This document shows, one piece after another, positions 42,769 through 51,276 of a stretch of DNA of 64,000 nucleotides. Source of the DNA: Clostridium_AW sp040797845. GTDB lineage: Bacteria > Bacillota > Clostridia > Clostridiales > Clostridiaceae. Where the stretch lies: the NCBI GenBank assembly GCA_040797845.1, contig JBFNFA010000001.1, positions 62,001 to 126,000 on the forward strand. Direction: 5' to 3'. The notes under the pieces were generated by a model, which worked only from the letters and a program-made list of their open reading frames with translations, did no database searches and was not told the DNA's origin. Positions within the stretch are counted from its first letter, which is position 1; every line of letters begins with the position of its first letter. A program made the position numbers and the translations under genes.

Positions 42769-43764
42769 ATGCCAGAAGTTTTATCGCAAAATGAAATTGA
42801 CTCACTTTTAGCAGCTCTATCCTCTGGTGAATTAACTCCAGAAGAGATGCCTAAAGATGAGGACAAGCAAAGAGTTAAACCTTATGATTTTAGGAATCCA
42901 CAAAAGTTTTCTAAAGATCATATTAGAACTTTAGAGTTAATACATGATAATTATGCTAGAATTATATCAAACTATCTTACTGCTCAGTTAAGGTCTAATG
43001 TTAAAGTGAATATAGAATCTGTTCAGCAGATAACTTATGAAGAGTTTATTCACTCTATACCAAATCCAACTATACTGACAGTTTTTAAAATGCCTCCTTT
43101 GAGTGGATCAATTTTATTTGAAACAAATCCTCAATTTGTGTATGAATCTATCGATATACTTATGGGGGGAAGTGGGCATGGTAAATATAAAACAAGAGAA
43201 TTTACAGATATAGATAAAAATATTATAAGACATATAAATGATGGACTAATATCAAATCTAAAATTAGCATGGGAAGACATTTTACAAGTACACCCTGAAA
43301 TCGAAGGCATAGAAACAAATCCTGCTTTAAACCAAACTTTAGCGCCAAATGAACCTGTAGCTTTAATAACTTTTTCTGTAGAAATTGGCAAGATAAGCTC
43401 ATTTATAAATATTTGTATACCTTATTTGAGCATAGAAAAAGTATTAGAAAATTTTGTAGTTAAGTATTGGTTCCAAGAATCAGATGAAAATTCCTTAAAA
43501 GATTCAAAGATGAAACTAAGAGACAGATTGAACATAGTGACTACAGAATTAATTACAGTATTAGGAACAACAAAAATTACCGTAAGTGACTTCTTAAAAC
43601 TTGCCGAGGAAGATGTATTAGTTTTAAGAGAAGCCACTGACAGCTCTGCTAAAGTAATGGTAGAAGATGAATTATACTGCTATGGAAAACCTGGATTAAT
43701 GGGTAAAAAAGTTGGTGTACAGGTGCTAGATATGATAGATAAGGATGTGGAAAAGTATGAATAA
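42769..43764 (+). CDS. fliM: Flagellar motor switch protein FliM
   Basis: 331 residues. The N-terminal VLSQNEIDSLLAAL is the CheY-P-binding peptide; the middle is the CheC-like domain (DHIRTLELIHDNYARI, MGGSGHG region) and the end a SpoA/FliN-like domain. It forms the C-ring and sets rotation direction on CheY-P binding. Its stop overlaps the fliY start. Confidence 0.95.
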   Translation: MPEVLSQNEIDSLLAALSSGELTPEEMPKDEDKQRVKPYDFRNPQKFSKDHIRTLELIHDNYARIISNYLTAQLRSNVKVNIESVQQITYEEFIHSIPNPTILTVFKMPPLSGSILFETNPQFVYESIDILMGGSGHGKYKTREFTDIDKNIIRHINDGLISNLKLAWEDILQVHPEIEGIETNPALNQTLAPNEPVALITFSVEIGKISSFINICIPYLSIEKVLENFVVKYWFQESDENSLKDSKMKLRDRLNIVTTELITVLGTTKITVSDFLKLAEEDVLVLREATDSSAKVMVEDELYCYGKPGLMGKKVGVQVLDMIDKDVEKYE

Positions 43765-44905
43765 TGGATTTCTTTCACAGGAAGAAATAGATTTACTACT
43801 AGGTGGTGGAGATAATGCTGAAGAGGAGAATGGTAAACAAGAAAAAATAGAACTTACTGACCTAGATAAAGACTTATTAGGTGAAATAGGTAATATATCT
43901 ATGGGATCAGCATCGACAGCCCTATCCACTATCATTAACCAGCAGGTTAATATTACCACTCCTGTAGTAACAGTAACGACTTTAAAAGATTTAAAAGATA
44001 CCTTTGAAGTGCCAAATGTAGCTTTAGAAGTAAAATATACTAGTGGAATCGTTGGAGAAAATCTCCTAGTTATGAAGGTAACAGATGCTGCAGTAGTGGC
44101 AAACCTCATGATGGGAGGAGATGGTAAATTAGAGGATGCAACGTCTCTTTCAGAACTTGAAGAAAGTGCAGTATCTGAAGCTATGAATCAAATGATAGGT
44201 TCAGCAGCTACTTCCATGGCAACAATGTTTGGAAGAGAGGTCAACATTTCACCTCCTGTATCTAGGATATGGGATGATTTAACATCACCACTTTCTAACC
44301 AGCTAAGTGAAGATGAACCTATAGTTAAAGTTTCCTTTAGTTTAAACATAGGAACTTTAGTAGATAGTAATATTATGCAGTTATTACCAATAAAAACTGC
44401 AAGAAAAATAGTTTCAATAATGATGGGTAATGAGGAGCCTACAGATATGGATCATAAAGAAATACCACAAGATGATAGCTATGGTAATCATAGTGGACAT
44501 GATACTAAAAGTACTCAAGAGGATTATTCACATGATAATGATGAAAGAATTGCCCCAGTTGCCATAGGTAATGAAAAACCTATAGAGGTTCAGCAGGCAG
44601 TTTTTCAACCATTAACTCAGCCTCAAAAATCAGCACCATTGCCTAGCAATATAGACTTAATTATGGATGTACCACTTGAAATATCCGTAGTGTTAGGAAG
44701 AACAAAATTAAACATAAGAGAAATATTAAATTTAGGCACAGGTTCATTAATAGAGTTAGATAGATTAGCAGAGGAGCCTGTAGAAATATTAGTAAACGGT
44801 AAAAGAGTTGCTTATGGTGAAGTTGTCGTAGTAGACGAAAACTTTGGTGTTAGAATCACTAATATTATAAGCAATGAAGAGAAAATAAGATCTCTTGGAA
44901 AGTAA
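43757..44905 (+). CDS. fliY: Flagellar switch phosphatase/structural protein FliY
   Basis: ATG at 43757 overlaps the end of fliM; the ATG 12 bases earlier is less well placed. The 382-residue protein has a FliM-like N-terminal peptide (NGFLSQEEIDLLLGG). Its CheC-like phosphatase core has LLGEIGNISMGSASTALS and SAVSEAMNQMIGSAATSMA. A variable His/Asp-rich linker (about 235-300) leads to a C-terminal FliN/SpoA domain (about 310-382). It replaces FliN in Gram-positives and dephosphorylates CheY-P at the motor. Confidence 0.95.
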   Translation: MNNGFLSQEEIDLLLGGGDNAEEENGKQEKIELTDLDKDLLGEIGNISMGSASTALSTIINQQVNITTPVVTVTTLKDLKDTFEVPNVALEVKYTSGIVGENLLVMKVTDAAVVANLMMGGDGKLEDATSLSELEESAVSEAMNQMIGSAATSMATMFGREVNISPPVSRIWDDLTSPLSNQLSEDEPIVKVSFSLNIGTLVDSNIMQLLPIKTARKIVSIMMGNEEPTDMDHKEIPQDDSYGNHSGHDTKSTQEDYSHDNDERIAPVAIGNEKPIEVQQAVFQPLTQPQKSAPLPSNIDLIMDVPLEISVVLGRTKLNIREILNLGTGSLIELDRLAEEPVEILVNGKRVAYGEVVVVDENFGVRITNIISNEEKIRSLGK

Positions 44906-44911
44906 TATAAT

Positions 44912-44936
44912 AACGGCTTTTTTAGGCCGTTGTTTT
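44912..44936 (+). terminator. Terminator after fliY
   Basis: AACGGC (44912-44917) with GCCGTT (44926-44931) and a T-rich tail. It separates the che/switch genes from the late genes, which have their own promoter just downstream. Confidence 0.65.
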
Positions 44937-44969
44937 CATTTTAACAAGCAAAATAGTTAAATTTACCTA

Positions 44970-44996
44970 TAAACAAATATTTATTATTATCGATAA
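44970..44996 (+). promoter_or_regulatory. Sigma-28 (SigD/FliA) promoter for flgM and late genes
   Basis: TAAA at 44970-44973, exactly 15 bases, then ATCGATAA at 44989-44996, against the consensus TAAA-N15-GCCGATAA. The same arrangement precedes flagellin and the first modification gene. Expected start is near 45003, 37 bases before flgM. Confidence 0.8.
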
Positions 44997-45039
44997 TATA
45001 AATATGGAAATATGTAGGATTGATTAAGGAGTGTATTAC

Positions 45040-45318
45040 ATGAAAATTAATGGAGTAAGCACTAACAAAATTTTAAGTTCCTATGGAGATAATAAAAAAA
45101 GGGTAGATATGAAAGAAGTAGAAAATCAAAAAAGTAAAGATTCATTACAAATATCCAGACTAGGAAAAAGCTTAATTAATTTTAGTTTAGACTTTAAATC
45201 AATAAGTTCCAATGAAAGAATAGAAAAGTTAAAAGAGGAAGTAGATAAAGGAACTTATAATGTAGAGGAGAAGCTTATAGCTCAAGGAATTTTAGAGGAA
45301 ATGAAAAGAAAGCTATAA
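45040..45318 (+). CDS. flgM: Anti-sigma-28 factor FlgM
   Basis: The ATG at 45040 follows AAGGAG and gives 92 residues. The N-terminus MKINGVS and the C-terminal helical sigma-binding half (SSNERIEKLKEEVDKGTYNVEEKLIAQGILEE segment) fit FlgM. It holds SigD inactive until hook completion. It is driven by a SigD-type promoter itself, giving feedback, and heads the flgM-flgN-flgK-flgL group. Confidence 0.92.
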   Translation: MKINGVSTNKILSSYGDNKKRVDMKEVENQKSKDSLQISRLGKSLINFSLDFKSISSNERIEKLKEEVDKGTYNVEEKLIAQGILEEMKRKL

Positions 45319-45335
45319 ATAAGGTGGGGTGAGTT

Positions 45336-45743
45336 TTGAAAGAGAAATTAAATAACATAATCCTAGAAGAAACAAAATTTTTAGAAAAATTGTTAGTGGC
45401 TTTAGAGAAACAGCATGAATATATTACAAAAAATGAAGTCTTCAAGATGGAGGCTGTTGTTCAAGAAATACAAAATCTCAATGTTGAAATAGCTAAATGG
45501 GAGATGGAAAGAAGAAACCTAACTAAAGGAAGAGGTATGCTAGAGATAGTTGAAGAGTTAGGGGATAGCGAAATCGAAAACAATTATAGAAAAATAAGAG
45601 CTCTTGTAGAAGAGCTTAAAACCCAAAAAGAGCTAAACGAAGCTCTCATAAGGCAAGGATTAGGATATACTACGAAGATGCTTCAAATACTAAATCCCGA
45701 TAGAAGTGCAAAGACTTATGGAGCTTATGGGAAGATGAAATAG
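45336..45743 (+). CDS. flgN: Flagellar export chaperone FlgN
   Basis: TTG start after AAGGTGGGG. The 135-residue all-helical protein with the FlgN pattern (LEETKFLEKLLVALEKQHEYI; LNEALIRQGLGYTTKMLQIL) binds the hook-filament proteins FlgK and FlgL before export. Its place directly before flgK and flgL agrees. Confidence 0.9.
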   Translation: MKEKLNNIILEETKFLEKLLVALEKQHEYITKNEVFKMEAVVQEIQNLNVEIAKWEMERRNLTKGRGMLEIVEELGDSEIENNYRKIRALVEELKTQKELNEALIRQGLGYTTKMLQILNPDRSAKTYGAYGKMK

Positions 45744-45793
45744 TTTTATTAATTGATAATAAGCAATTTTTATAAAGTTTGGAGGTAAAAAAT

Positions 45794-47566
45794 TTGTCAG
45801 GTTTATTCGGAACTTTAAACATAGGTAAAAGCGGTATTTTTACACATCAAAAAGCAATTGATGTAACATCACATAATATTGCAAATGCAAATACAGAGGG
45901 GTATTCAAGACAGAGGGCTGAAATGCAAACAAGAAGACCTTTTTCTACCCCAGGAATGAATACTGCTGCAGGAGCAGGACAAATGGGAACAGGGTCAATC
46001 GTATCTCAAGTTAATAGAGTAAGAGATACATTCTTAGACTATAGAGTAAGAGAAGAGTTAGGAACTTTAGGACAATATAGTGGAAGAGATAAGTTTTTAA
46101 GAGAGATAGAGAATATATTTAATGAGCCTACGGATACAGGAATTTCTAGCCTTATAGGAAAATTTTTTGATGCATGGCATGAACTTTCAAAACAATCTAA
46201 TACATCCAATGCAAGGACCGTTGTAGCTGAACAATCAAAAGCACTAGCAGATCAATTAAACCGTGTTTATAATCAGTTGCAAAATTTGAAAGAAAATGCT
46301 CAAGAATCAATTAAACAAACAGTTGTTGATGTCAATTCCATGATAGATCAAATTAATAAATTGAATGAAGAAATAGTTCAAGTAAGTGTTTCGGGACAGA
46401 TGCCAAATGATTTAATGGATAGAAGAGATTTGCTTATAGATGAGTTAAGCACAAAATTTGGTATAAAAATAGAGAAAAAGGGATTAAATAGTATAGATAT
46501 AAGCACAAAAAGTGATCCTAATGCAAAACCCCCTGGAAATCTTAATATTGTTCAAGGTACTAATCCAGACGATGTACTAAAATTTGCATATGTAAGCGAA
46601 ATAAAGCCAGGAGATGGAGTAGAATACGGAAAACCAGGTACATATAAGTTAGTATATTATAAAAATGGTGATATGACTTCAGAAGAAAATAGAGTAGAAA
46701 TGGAAATTGAGATAACTGATGATGATAAGTTATCTGCAAAAGAAAAGTTAGAACAGTTAGATGAATGTAGAGTCATATGGACCAATAAAAATGGAGAAGC
46801 TGTAAATAAGGAAGGTAAGCCTATAGGAGGAAGCGGCAGTATTGACGATTTAGCCACTTTTACACCAAGTAATGGAGAGTTAAAGGGTTATATGTCAGTA
46901 CAAAATGATATAGACATAAATATAGAAAAATTAAATAAATTAGCAAGATCCTTAGCCTTTTCTGTAAACGCCATACATTCGCAAAGTGCAGGCAATTATG
47001 AAGATGAACTTCTTTTCTTTATGAATAAAGATGGTAAAGAAGAAGATATAACTGCAGGAAACATTTGTATTAATCCAGATATACTTGAGAATGTAATGTT
47101 GATAAATACTGGGACGGAAATTGCTGGAGAGGGAGACGGAAAAAGAGCAGTAGCAATTGCGGCATTAAAAGACAAGCTAATGGAAATACAAAGTATGGTT
47201 TTAGAAGGGGATGGAAAGCATACCAGGGAAAGTTTCATAAATGAACTAGGTAATGGGTTAGTCATGGATGATGAGTTAGGAGTGCTTGTTTTAAAAGGAA
47301 GCACTGGAGGTATGAAGACTGATAACTATTTTAAAAACATAGTGAATACATTAGGAGTGCAAGCACAAGAATCTAAAAGAATGGTAGAAGGTCAATATAG
47401 TGTTTTAATGTCATTCCAAGAATCAAGATATTCAGTATCAGGAGTATCTTTGGATGAAGAAATGACTAATATGATTCAATTCCAACATGCTTACCAAGCT
47501 AGCGCTAAAATAGTAGCTACAGTAGATGAGCTTTTAGATGTAATTATTAATGGACTTAAACGATAA
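45794..47566 (+). CDS. flgK: Flagellar hook-associated protein 1 FlgK
   Basis: TTG at 45794, seven bases after GGAGGT. The 590-residue protein has the rod/hook N-terminal signature FGTLNIGKSGIFTHQKAIDVTSHNIANANTEGYSRQ and the C-terminal LDEEMTNMIQFQHAYQASAKIV. FlgK is the first junction protein between hook and filament. The mid-region (about 240-420) is variable. The downstream spacer contains TAGAT-rich sequence and an AAGATTTTTA hairpin. Confidence 0.94.
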   Translation: MSGLFGTLNIGKSGIFTHQKAIDVTSHNIANANTEGYSRQRAEMQTRRPFSTPGMNTAAGAGQMGTGSIVSQVNRVRDTFLDYRVREELGTLGQYSGRDKFLREIENIFNEPTDTGISSLIGKFFDAWHELSKQSNTSNARTVVAEQSKALADQLNRVYNQLQNLKENAQESIKQTVVDVNSMIDQINKLNEEIVQVSVSGQMPNDLMDRRDLLIDELSTKFGIKIEKKGLNSIDISTKSDPNAKPPGNLNIVQGTNPDDVLKFAYVSEIKPGDGVEYGKPGTYKLVYYKNGDMTSEENRVEMEIEITDDDKLSAKEKLEQLDECRVIWTNKNGEAVNKEGKPIGGSGSIDDLATFTPSNGELKGYMSVQNDIDINIEKLNKLARSLAFSVNAIHSQSAGNYEDELLFFMNKDGKEEDITAGNICINPDILENVMLINTGTEIAGEGDGKRAVAIAALKDKLMEIQSMVLEGDGKHTRESFINELGNGLVMDDELGVLVLKGSTGGMKTDNYFKNIVNTLGVQAQESKRMVEGQYSVLMSFQESRYSVSGVSLDEEMTNMIQFQHAYQASAKIVATVDELLDVIINGLKR

Positions 47567-47637
47567 ACTATTAGATGGTTAGATTCTTAGATGTTAAGAT
47601 TTTTATCTAAAAATCTTAAAAAAAGGAGGTAATATAA

Positions 47638-49197
47638 TTGAGAGTTACAAATAAAATGTTAGCTAATAACTTTTTATCAGATATGAGAACCAATATGAGT
47701 AATTTAAGAACTCTTCAAATGCAATTAAGTTCTGGTAAATTAATTAGGAGACCTTCCGATGATCCTTTAAGAGCTTCCAGAGCTATGCAGTTACATACGG
47801 ATATTAACACAAACAAACAGTATAATAGCAATATAAAAGATACTAAAAATTGGTTAGATCAAACAGATACATCCTTAGGTCAGCTGGGAGATCAAATCAA
47901 AAGAATTAGAGATCTTTTGATGGCTGCAGGTAACCCCACAAATAGTATAAGTGAAAGAAAGAAATTAAAAGATGAAGTAAATGAAATAATAGGACAGTTT
48001 GCTCAAACTTTAAATGGAAATTTCGACGGTAAATACATATTTTCAGGTACGAGAGTTTCAGCAAAACCTGTCGGAGTGATAAAAGGGCCAGCCACTACAG
48101 ATGTTCAAAGCGTTGCAGCAGAAGATGGAAAAATTCCTGAAGAAGGTAAAGTGCTTGGAAAGTTTACAGGAACTGAAAATAAAGATTATGAAATAACCGT
48201 TGGGAAAATAGATACTTCCACTAATAAAGTAATAGAGTTAAGTGTAAAAATAAATGGAGAAGAGTCAGTAATACCTGTAAATGGGGACGGAAGCTTTGAT
48301 CTAGGAGATGGAATGAAATTTTCCATAGAAGATGGAGAAGGAAATGTTCCAGGCAATAAATATACTTTTTCAGCACTTGCAGAAGGAAATACTAAATTAG
48401 TTTACAAAGGAAGAGAAGGAGAAACCCTTCAAGAACCAACTACTGCTAAGATAAGCAAGGCAGAGGAATGGAAGGGAAAAGAGATAACCTTTGATTACAA
48501 AGGAGAAAAAGTTTCTATAACCTTAGACGATGATATAAAAACTTCAAAAGAGTTAGTGAAAGATATTAATGATAAGCTTAAAGGAACAGCTCTAGAAGGA
48601 AAGTTATCTGTAGAAATGATTGAATCAGGGGATGGAACTAATATAAAGCTTACCAACCTAGATGATAAAAATTCTATCACCCTATCAGGTACTTCAGACA
48701 TAGAAGACTTAAAAGACCTAAAAGGTAAGGACATATCAGGAAATGAACTAGATTTAATTAACGAAAGATTAGTTACAGAAATATCTCAAGGAGTAAGAGT
48801 AGAATACAATGTAACAGCCTCAGAGATATTAACTTTTACAGATAGTAAGGGAGTAACTAGAGATGTAAGAGACATATTCGAAAATATTATTAGGCATTTT
48901 GATGATGAAAATGGAGTAGAAAAGCTGACGGGAGAAGACTTAGAGGCCATAGACGAAATTGCTAATAATATACTAAAAGTACGTTCCCAAGTAGGGGCTA
49001 AGCAAAATACAATGGATAGTGCAAAAGAAAGAAATATAGAGGAAAACTTTAATATAACAGAAATTCTATCAGAAACAGAGGACATAAATGTTACAGAAAA
49101 GATTATGGAGTATGCTACAGCTCAAATGGTTTATATAGCATCATTACAAACTAGCGCAAGAGTACTTCAACCTACACTTATGGACTATATTAGATAG
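47638..49197 (+). CDS. flgL: Flagellar hook-associated protein 3 FlgL, long form
   Basis: TTG start after AAAGGAGG. The 519-residue protein has the flagellin-like ends: MRVTNKMLANNFLSDMRTN at the start and AKERNIEENFNITEILSETEDINV... with LQTSARVLQPTLMDY at the end. Most FlgL are near 300 residues; here about 200 extra residues (roughly 155-395) form an acidic, Lys/Glu-rich insert likely exposed as a surface domain. It completes the hook-filament junction. Confidence 0.92.
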   Translation: MRVTNKMLANNFLSDMRTNMSNLRTLQMQLSSGKLIRRPSDDPLRASRAMQLHTDINTNKQYNSNIKDTKNWLDQTDTSLGQLGDQIKRIRDLLMAAGNPTNSISERKKLKDEVNEIIGQFAQTLNGNFDGKYIFSGTRVSAKPVGVIKGPATTDVQSVAAEDGKIPEEGKVLGKFTGTENKDYEITVGKIDTSTNKVIELSVKINGEESVIPVNGDGSFDLGDGMKFSIEDGEGNVPGNKYTFSALAEGNTKLVYKGREGETLQEPTTAKISKAEEWKGKEITFDYKGEKVSITLDDDIKTSKELVKDINDKLKGTALEGKLSVEMIESGDGTNIKLTNLDDKNSITLSGTSDIEDLKDLKGKDISGNELDLINERLVTEISQGVRVEYNVTASEILTFTDSKGVTRDVRDIFENIIRHFDDENGVEKLTGEDLEAIDEIANNILKVRSQVGAKQNTMDSAKERNIEENFNITEILSETEDINVTEKIMEYATAQMVYIASLQTSARVLQPTLMDYIR

Positions 49198-49248
49198 TTA
49201 GAATAGATTTCTAGATATTTAGATGATAAGAAATGTGGAGGGAAAATT

Positions 49249-49680
49249 ATGAAATTAAGAACAAAGCATCATGGAATTCTAGAATATAAAGAAGAAGATG
49301 TAGTATTATTTCCTAAAGGGTTGCCAGGATTTTCAGATTTAAAAAAGTTCATTATTTTTCCCATTGAAGGAGAAGGAATTTTTAGCATATTGCATTCTAC
49401 AGAAGAAGAAACTATTGGATTTGTAGTAGTATCTCCTTTTAATGTATGCAAAGACTATGAATTTCAAATGCCGGAGGAAATTATAAAAAATCTAAAAGTA
49501 AATTCTCCAGAAGATATATTAGTTATTACCACAGTGACAATTAACTCCGATTATAAGATGATAACTACTAACTTAAGAGCTCCTATAATTATAAATATAA
49601 AGGAGAAGATTGGGGAACAAATAATATTAGAGAATGAAGAATATAAAATAAAATACCCAATTTTTCAGGAGGAACAGTAA
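49249..49680 (+). CDS. fliW: Flagellar assembly factor FliW
   Basis: The 143-residue protein has the family segments VVLFPKGLPGFSDLKKFIIF, GFVVVSPF and MITTNLRAPIIIN. FliW binds flagellin in the cytoplasm and, when free, binds CsrA and relieves its block on flagellin translation. It overlaps csrA by one base (TAATG), so the two antagonists are made in a fixed ratio. Confidence 0.95.
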   Translation: MKLRTKHHGILEYKEEDVVLFPKGLPGFSDLKKFIIFPIEGEGIFSILHSTEEETIGFVVVSPFNVCKDYEFQMPEEIIKNLKVNSPEDILVITTVTINSDYKMITTNLRAPIIINIKEKIGEQIILENEEYKIKYPIFQEEQ

Positions 49681-49895
49681 TGTTAGTTATAGGGAGAAAA
49701 AAAGGAGAATCCTTACTCATAGGGGATGACATAGAGATTACAGTGGTAAAAATAGAAGATGGTTCCGTAAGATTAGCTATAGAAGCGCCTAAAAGTGTGA
49801 ACATATTAAGAAAAGAACTTTATAAGGAAGTAGAACAGGAAAATAGAAATGCAGTTGAAGTGGATATCTCACTGCTCAAAAATATAAAAAAATAG
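49680..49895 (+). CDS. csrA: Carbon storage regulator CsrA
   Basis: The 71-residue RNA-binding protein starts at the ATG overlapping the fliW stop. The CsrA fold is clear (MLVIGRKKGESLLIGDDIEI; VRLAIEAPKSVNILRKEL with Arg44). Dimers bind GGA motifs in hairpin loops and near ribosome sites. A matching target is visible in the flagellin leader at 53415-53450 in this same block. Confidence 0.96.
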   Translation: MLVIGRKKGESLLIGDDIEITVVKIEDGSVRLAIEAPKSVNILRKELYKEVEQENRNAVEVDISLLKNIKK

Positions 49896-49923
49896 TGTTT
49901 ATTTTCAAAAGGGGTGTAATAAC

Positions 49924-50283
49924 ATGGATGTAAAGTTAGTAAGTCAGGGAGGACAGATTAACTTTGATAAAAATGCTATATATAATGAAATGATGTTTTC
50001 TGACAAAGGAAATGGCAGCGTTGGACAAACTGAAGCAATAGGAGATAATATAAAAATACAGGAAGATGACCTTAAAAAAGCAGTTGATACTTTAAATAAA
50101 ACCTTTGATGACAAATCCACTTATTTAGAATATGAAGTGTATGGTAAGACTAATAATATCATTGTAAGAATAATGGACAAAAATACAAAAGAAATAGTAA
50201 AAGAAATACCACCTAAAAAAATTATAGATATGGTAGACAAGCTCTGTGAATTAGCAGGGGTGTTTATGGATGAGAGGGTTTAA
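49924..50283 (+). CDS. flaG: FlaG family protein
   Basis: 119 residues with a disordered N-terminal half and the conserved C-terminal FlaG domain (LEYEVYGKTNNIIVRIMDKNTKEIVKEIPPKKIIDMVDKLCE). FlaG affects filament length in other bacteria. It starts at ATG after AAAGGGG, and is followed two bases after its stop by repeat B2 copy 3. Confidence 0.88.
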   Translation: MDVKLVSQGGQINFDKNAIYNEMMFSDKGNGSVGQTEAIGDNIKIQEDDLKKAVDTLNKTFDDKSTYLEYEVYGKTNNIIVRIMDKNTKEIVKEIPPKKIIDMVDKLCELAGVFMDERV

Positions 50284-50284
50284 T

Positions 50285-50465
50285 GGATATATACTATTTG
50301 TGTAGCTTTCGCCTCAATAAGAATTTCTAGAATTTATTTTATAGAACTTCCTAATGCTGGCAAACTCGCTTTGCTCAAACATGCACAGCATTTTAACGGA
50401 AATTTTCTAAACTAAATTAAGAACTTCTAAATTTTACTCAAATGCATACGATTCAGTATATATAC
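50285..50465 (-). repeat. Structured repeat B2, copy 3 (diverged, inverted, inside the flagellar operon)
   Basis: Read on the minus strand it aligns with copies 1 and 2 over the internal arms and the central hairpin. That hairpin is GC-AAA-GC here versus CC-GAA-GG in copy 1, a paired change. The outer terminal repeat has a different sequence (ATATATACT at 50287-50295 with AGTATATAT at 50455-50463) but is still self-complementary. It fills the 239-base gap between flaG and the next gene. Confidence 0.7.
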
Positions 50466-50522
50466 TTTAATAGCTATTTAAATCAAGATCTCTTATTTGT
50501 AATTTTGAAGGAAGGTGTTTCT

Positions 50523-50816
50523 ATGGAATATAGGCTTAATAAAATTGATACTGAAATAAGACAAAGAATAGAAGAATCAACAAAAGAAGGCATGATCCAT
50601 AGAAAAAAAGATATAAAGATAGATAAAGATGCACAAGAGAAGAAGGAAGAAAAGGATTTTTCTGAGCAATTAAAAAAATATAGTAAGAAAAAGAAAAAAG
50701 TAAAAATAATTTCAGTTGAAGCTGAAAAAGTAGAAGAAGTAGATGTAGAAGCAGTTAAATATAAGGAAGAGGGAAAACACTTTTCTAGTGGAAGATTTCT
50801 AGATACAAAAAGGTAG
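50523..50816 (+). CDS. Small charged protein of the flagellar operon, function unknown
   Basis: The ATG at 50523 follows AAGGAAGGTG. The 97-residue protein is mostly charged: an N-terminal helix (MEYRLNKIDTEIRQRIEES), a Lys/Glu-rich middle with KKYSKKKKK, and the end GKHFSSGRFLDTKR. No membrane span or known domain. Position between flaG and fliS suggests a flagellar or export role; I do not recognise the family. Confidence 0.6.
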   Translation: MEYRLNKIDTEIRQRIEESTKEGMIHRKKDIKIDKDAQEKKEEKDFSEQLKKYSKKKKKVKIISVEAEKVEEVDVEAVKYKEEGKHFSSGRFLDTKR

Positions 50817-50827
50817 GTGTAGAGTGT

Positions 50828-51214
50828 ATGTATGCTAGTAATGCATATAATGCTTATAAAAATAATAGTGTAAATTTTGCTTCGAGAGAACAATTACTAT
50901 TAATGCTTTTAGACGGAGCAGTAAAGTTTTCTAAAATAGCGAAAAATGCAATAGAAGAAAAGAATGCAAAAAAAGCTCACGAAAATATAATAAAAACTGA
51001 AAATATATTTTATGAATTGATTGCAAGTTTAGATGTTGAAAGAGCAGGAAGTTGGGGCAAATCTTTGGTTCAAATATATGAATTTATAATACAAAGGTTA
51101 GTAGATGCAAATATAAAAAAGGATGTAGCTATAATGGATGAAGTAATACCTCTGATAGAAGAGGTAAGAGACACTTGGGAAGATGCATATAAGATAAGTA
51201 AAACTACGAGATAA
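50828..51214 (+). CDS. fliS: Flagellin export chaperone FliS
   Basis: 128 residues with the FliS N-terminus (NAYNAYKNNSVNFASREQLLLMLLDGAVKF) and a four-helix bundle. It binds the C-terminus of flagellin and prevents polymerisation in the cytoplasm. It follows the unknown gene by 11 bases and precedes fliD. Confidence 0.95.
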   Translation: MYASNAYNAYKNNSVNFASREQLLLMLLDGAVKFSKIAKNAIEEKNAKKAHENIIKTENIFYELIASLDVERAGSWGKSLVQIYEFIIQRLVDANIKKDVAIMDEVIPLIEEVRDTWEDAYKISKTTR

Positions 51215-51276
51215 AAGTTAGATAGATAATTAGATATTTAGAAATCTAATCATCTTAAAAAAGGGAGGTATAAATC

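Noticed and set aside
47571..47625. Repeated TAGAT words that at first suggested a short CRISPR-like array.
   Set aside because: Unit and spacer lengths are irregular, there are no unique spacers and no cas genes in the window.
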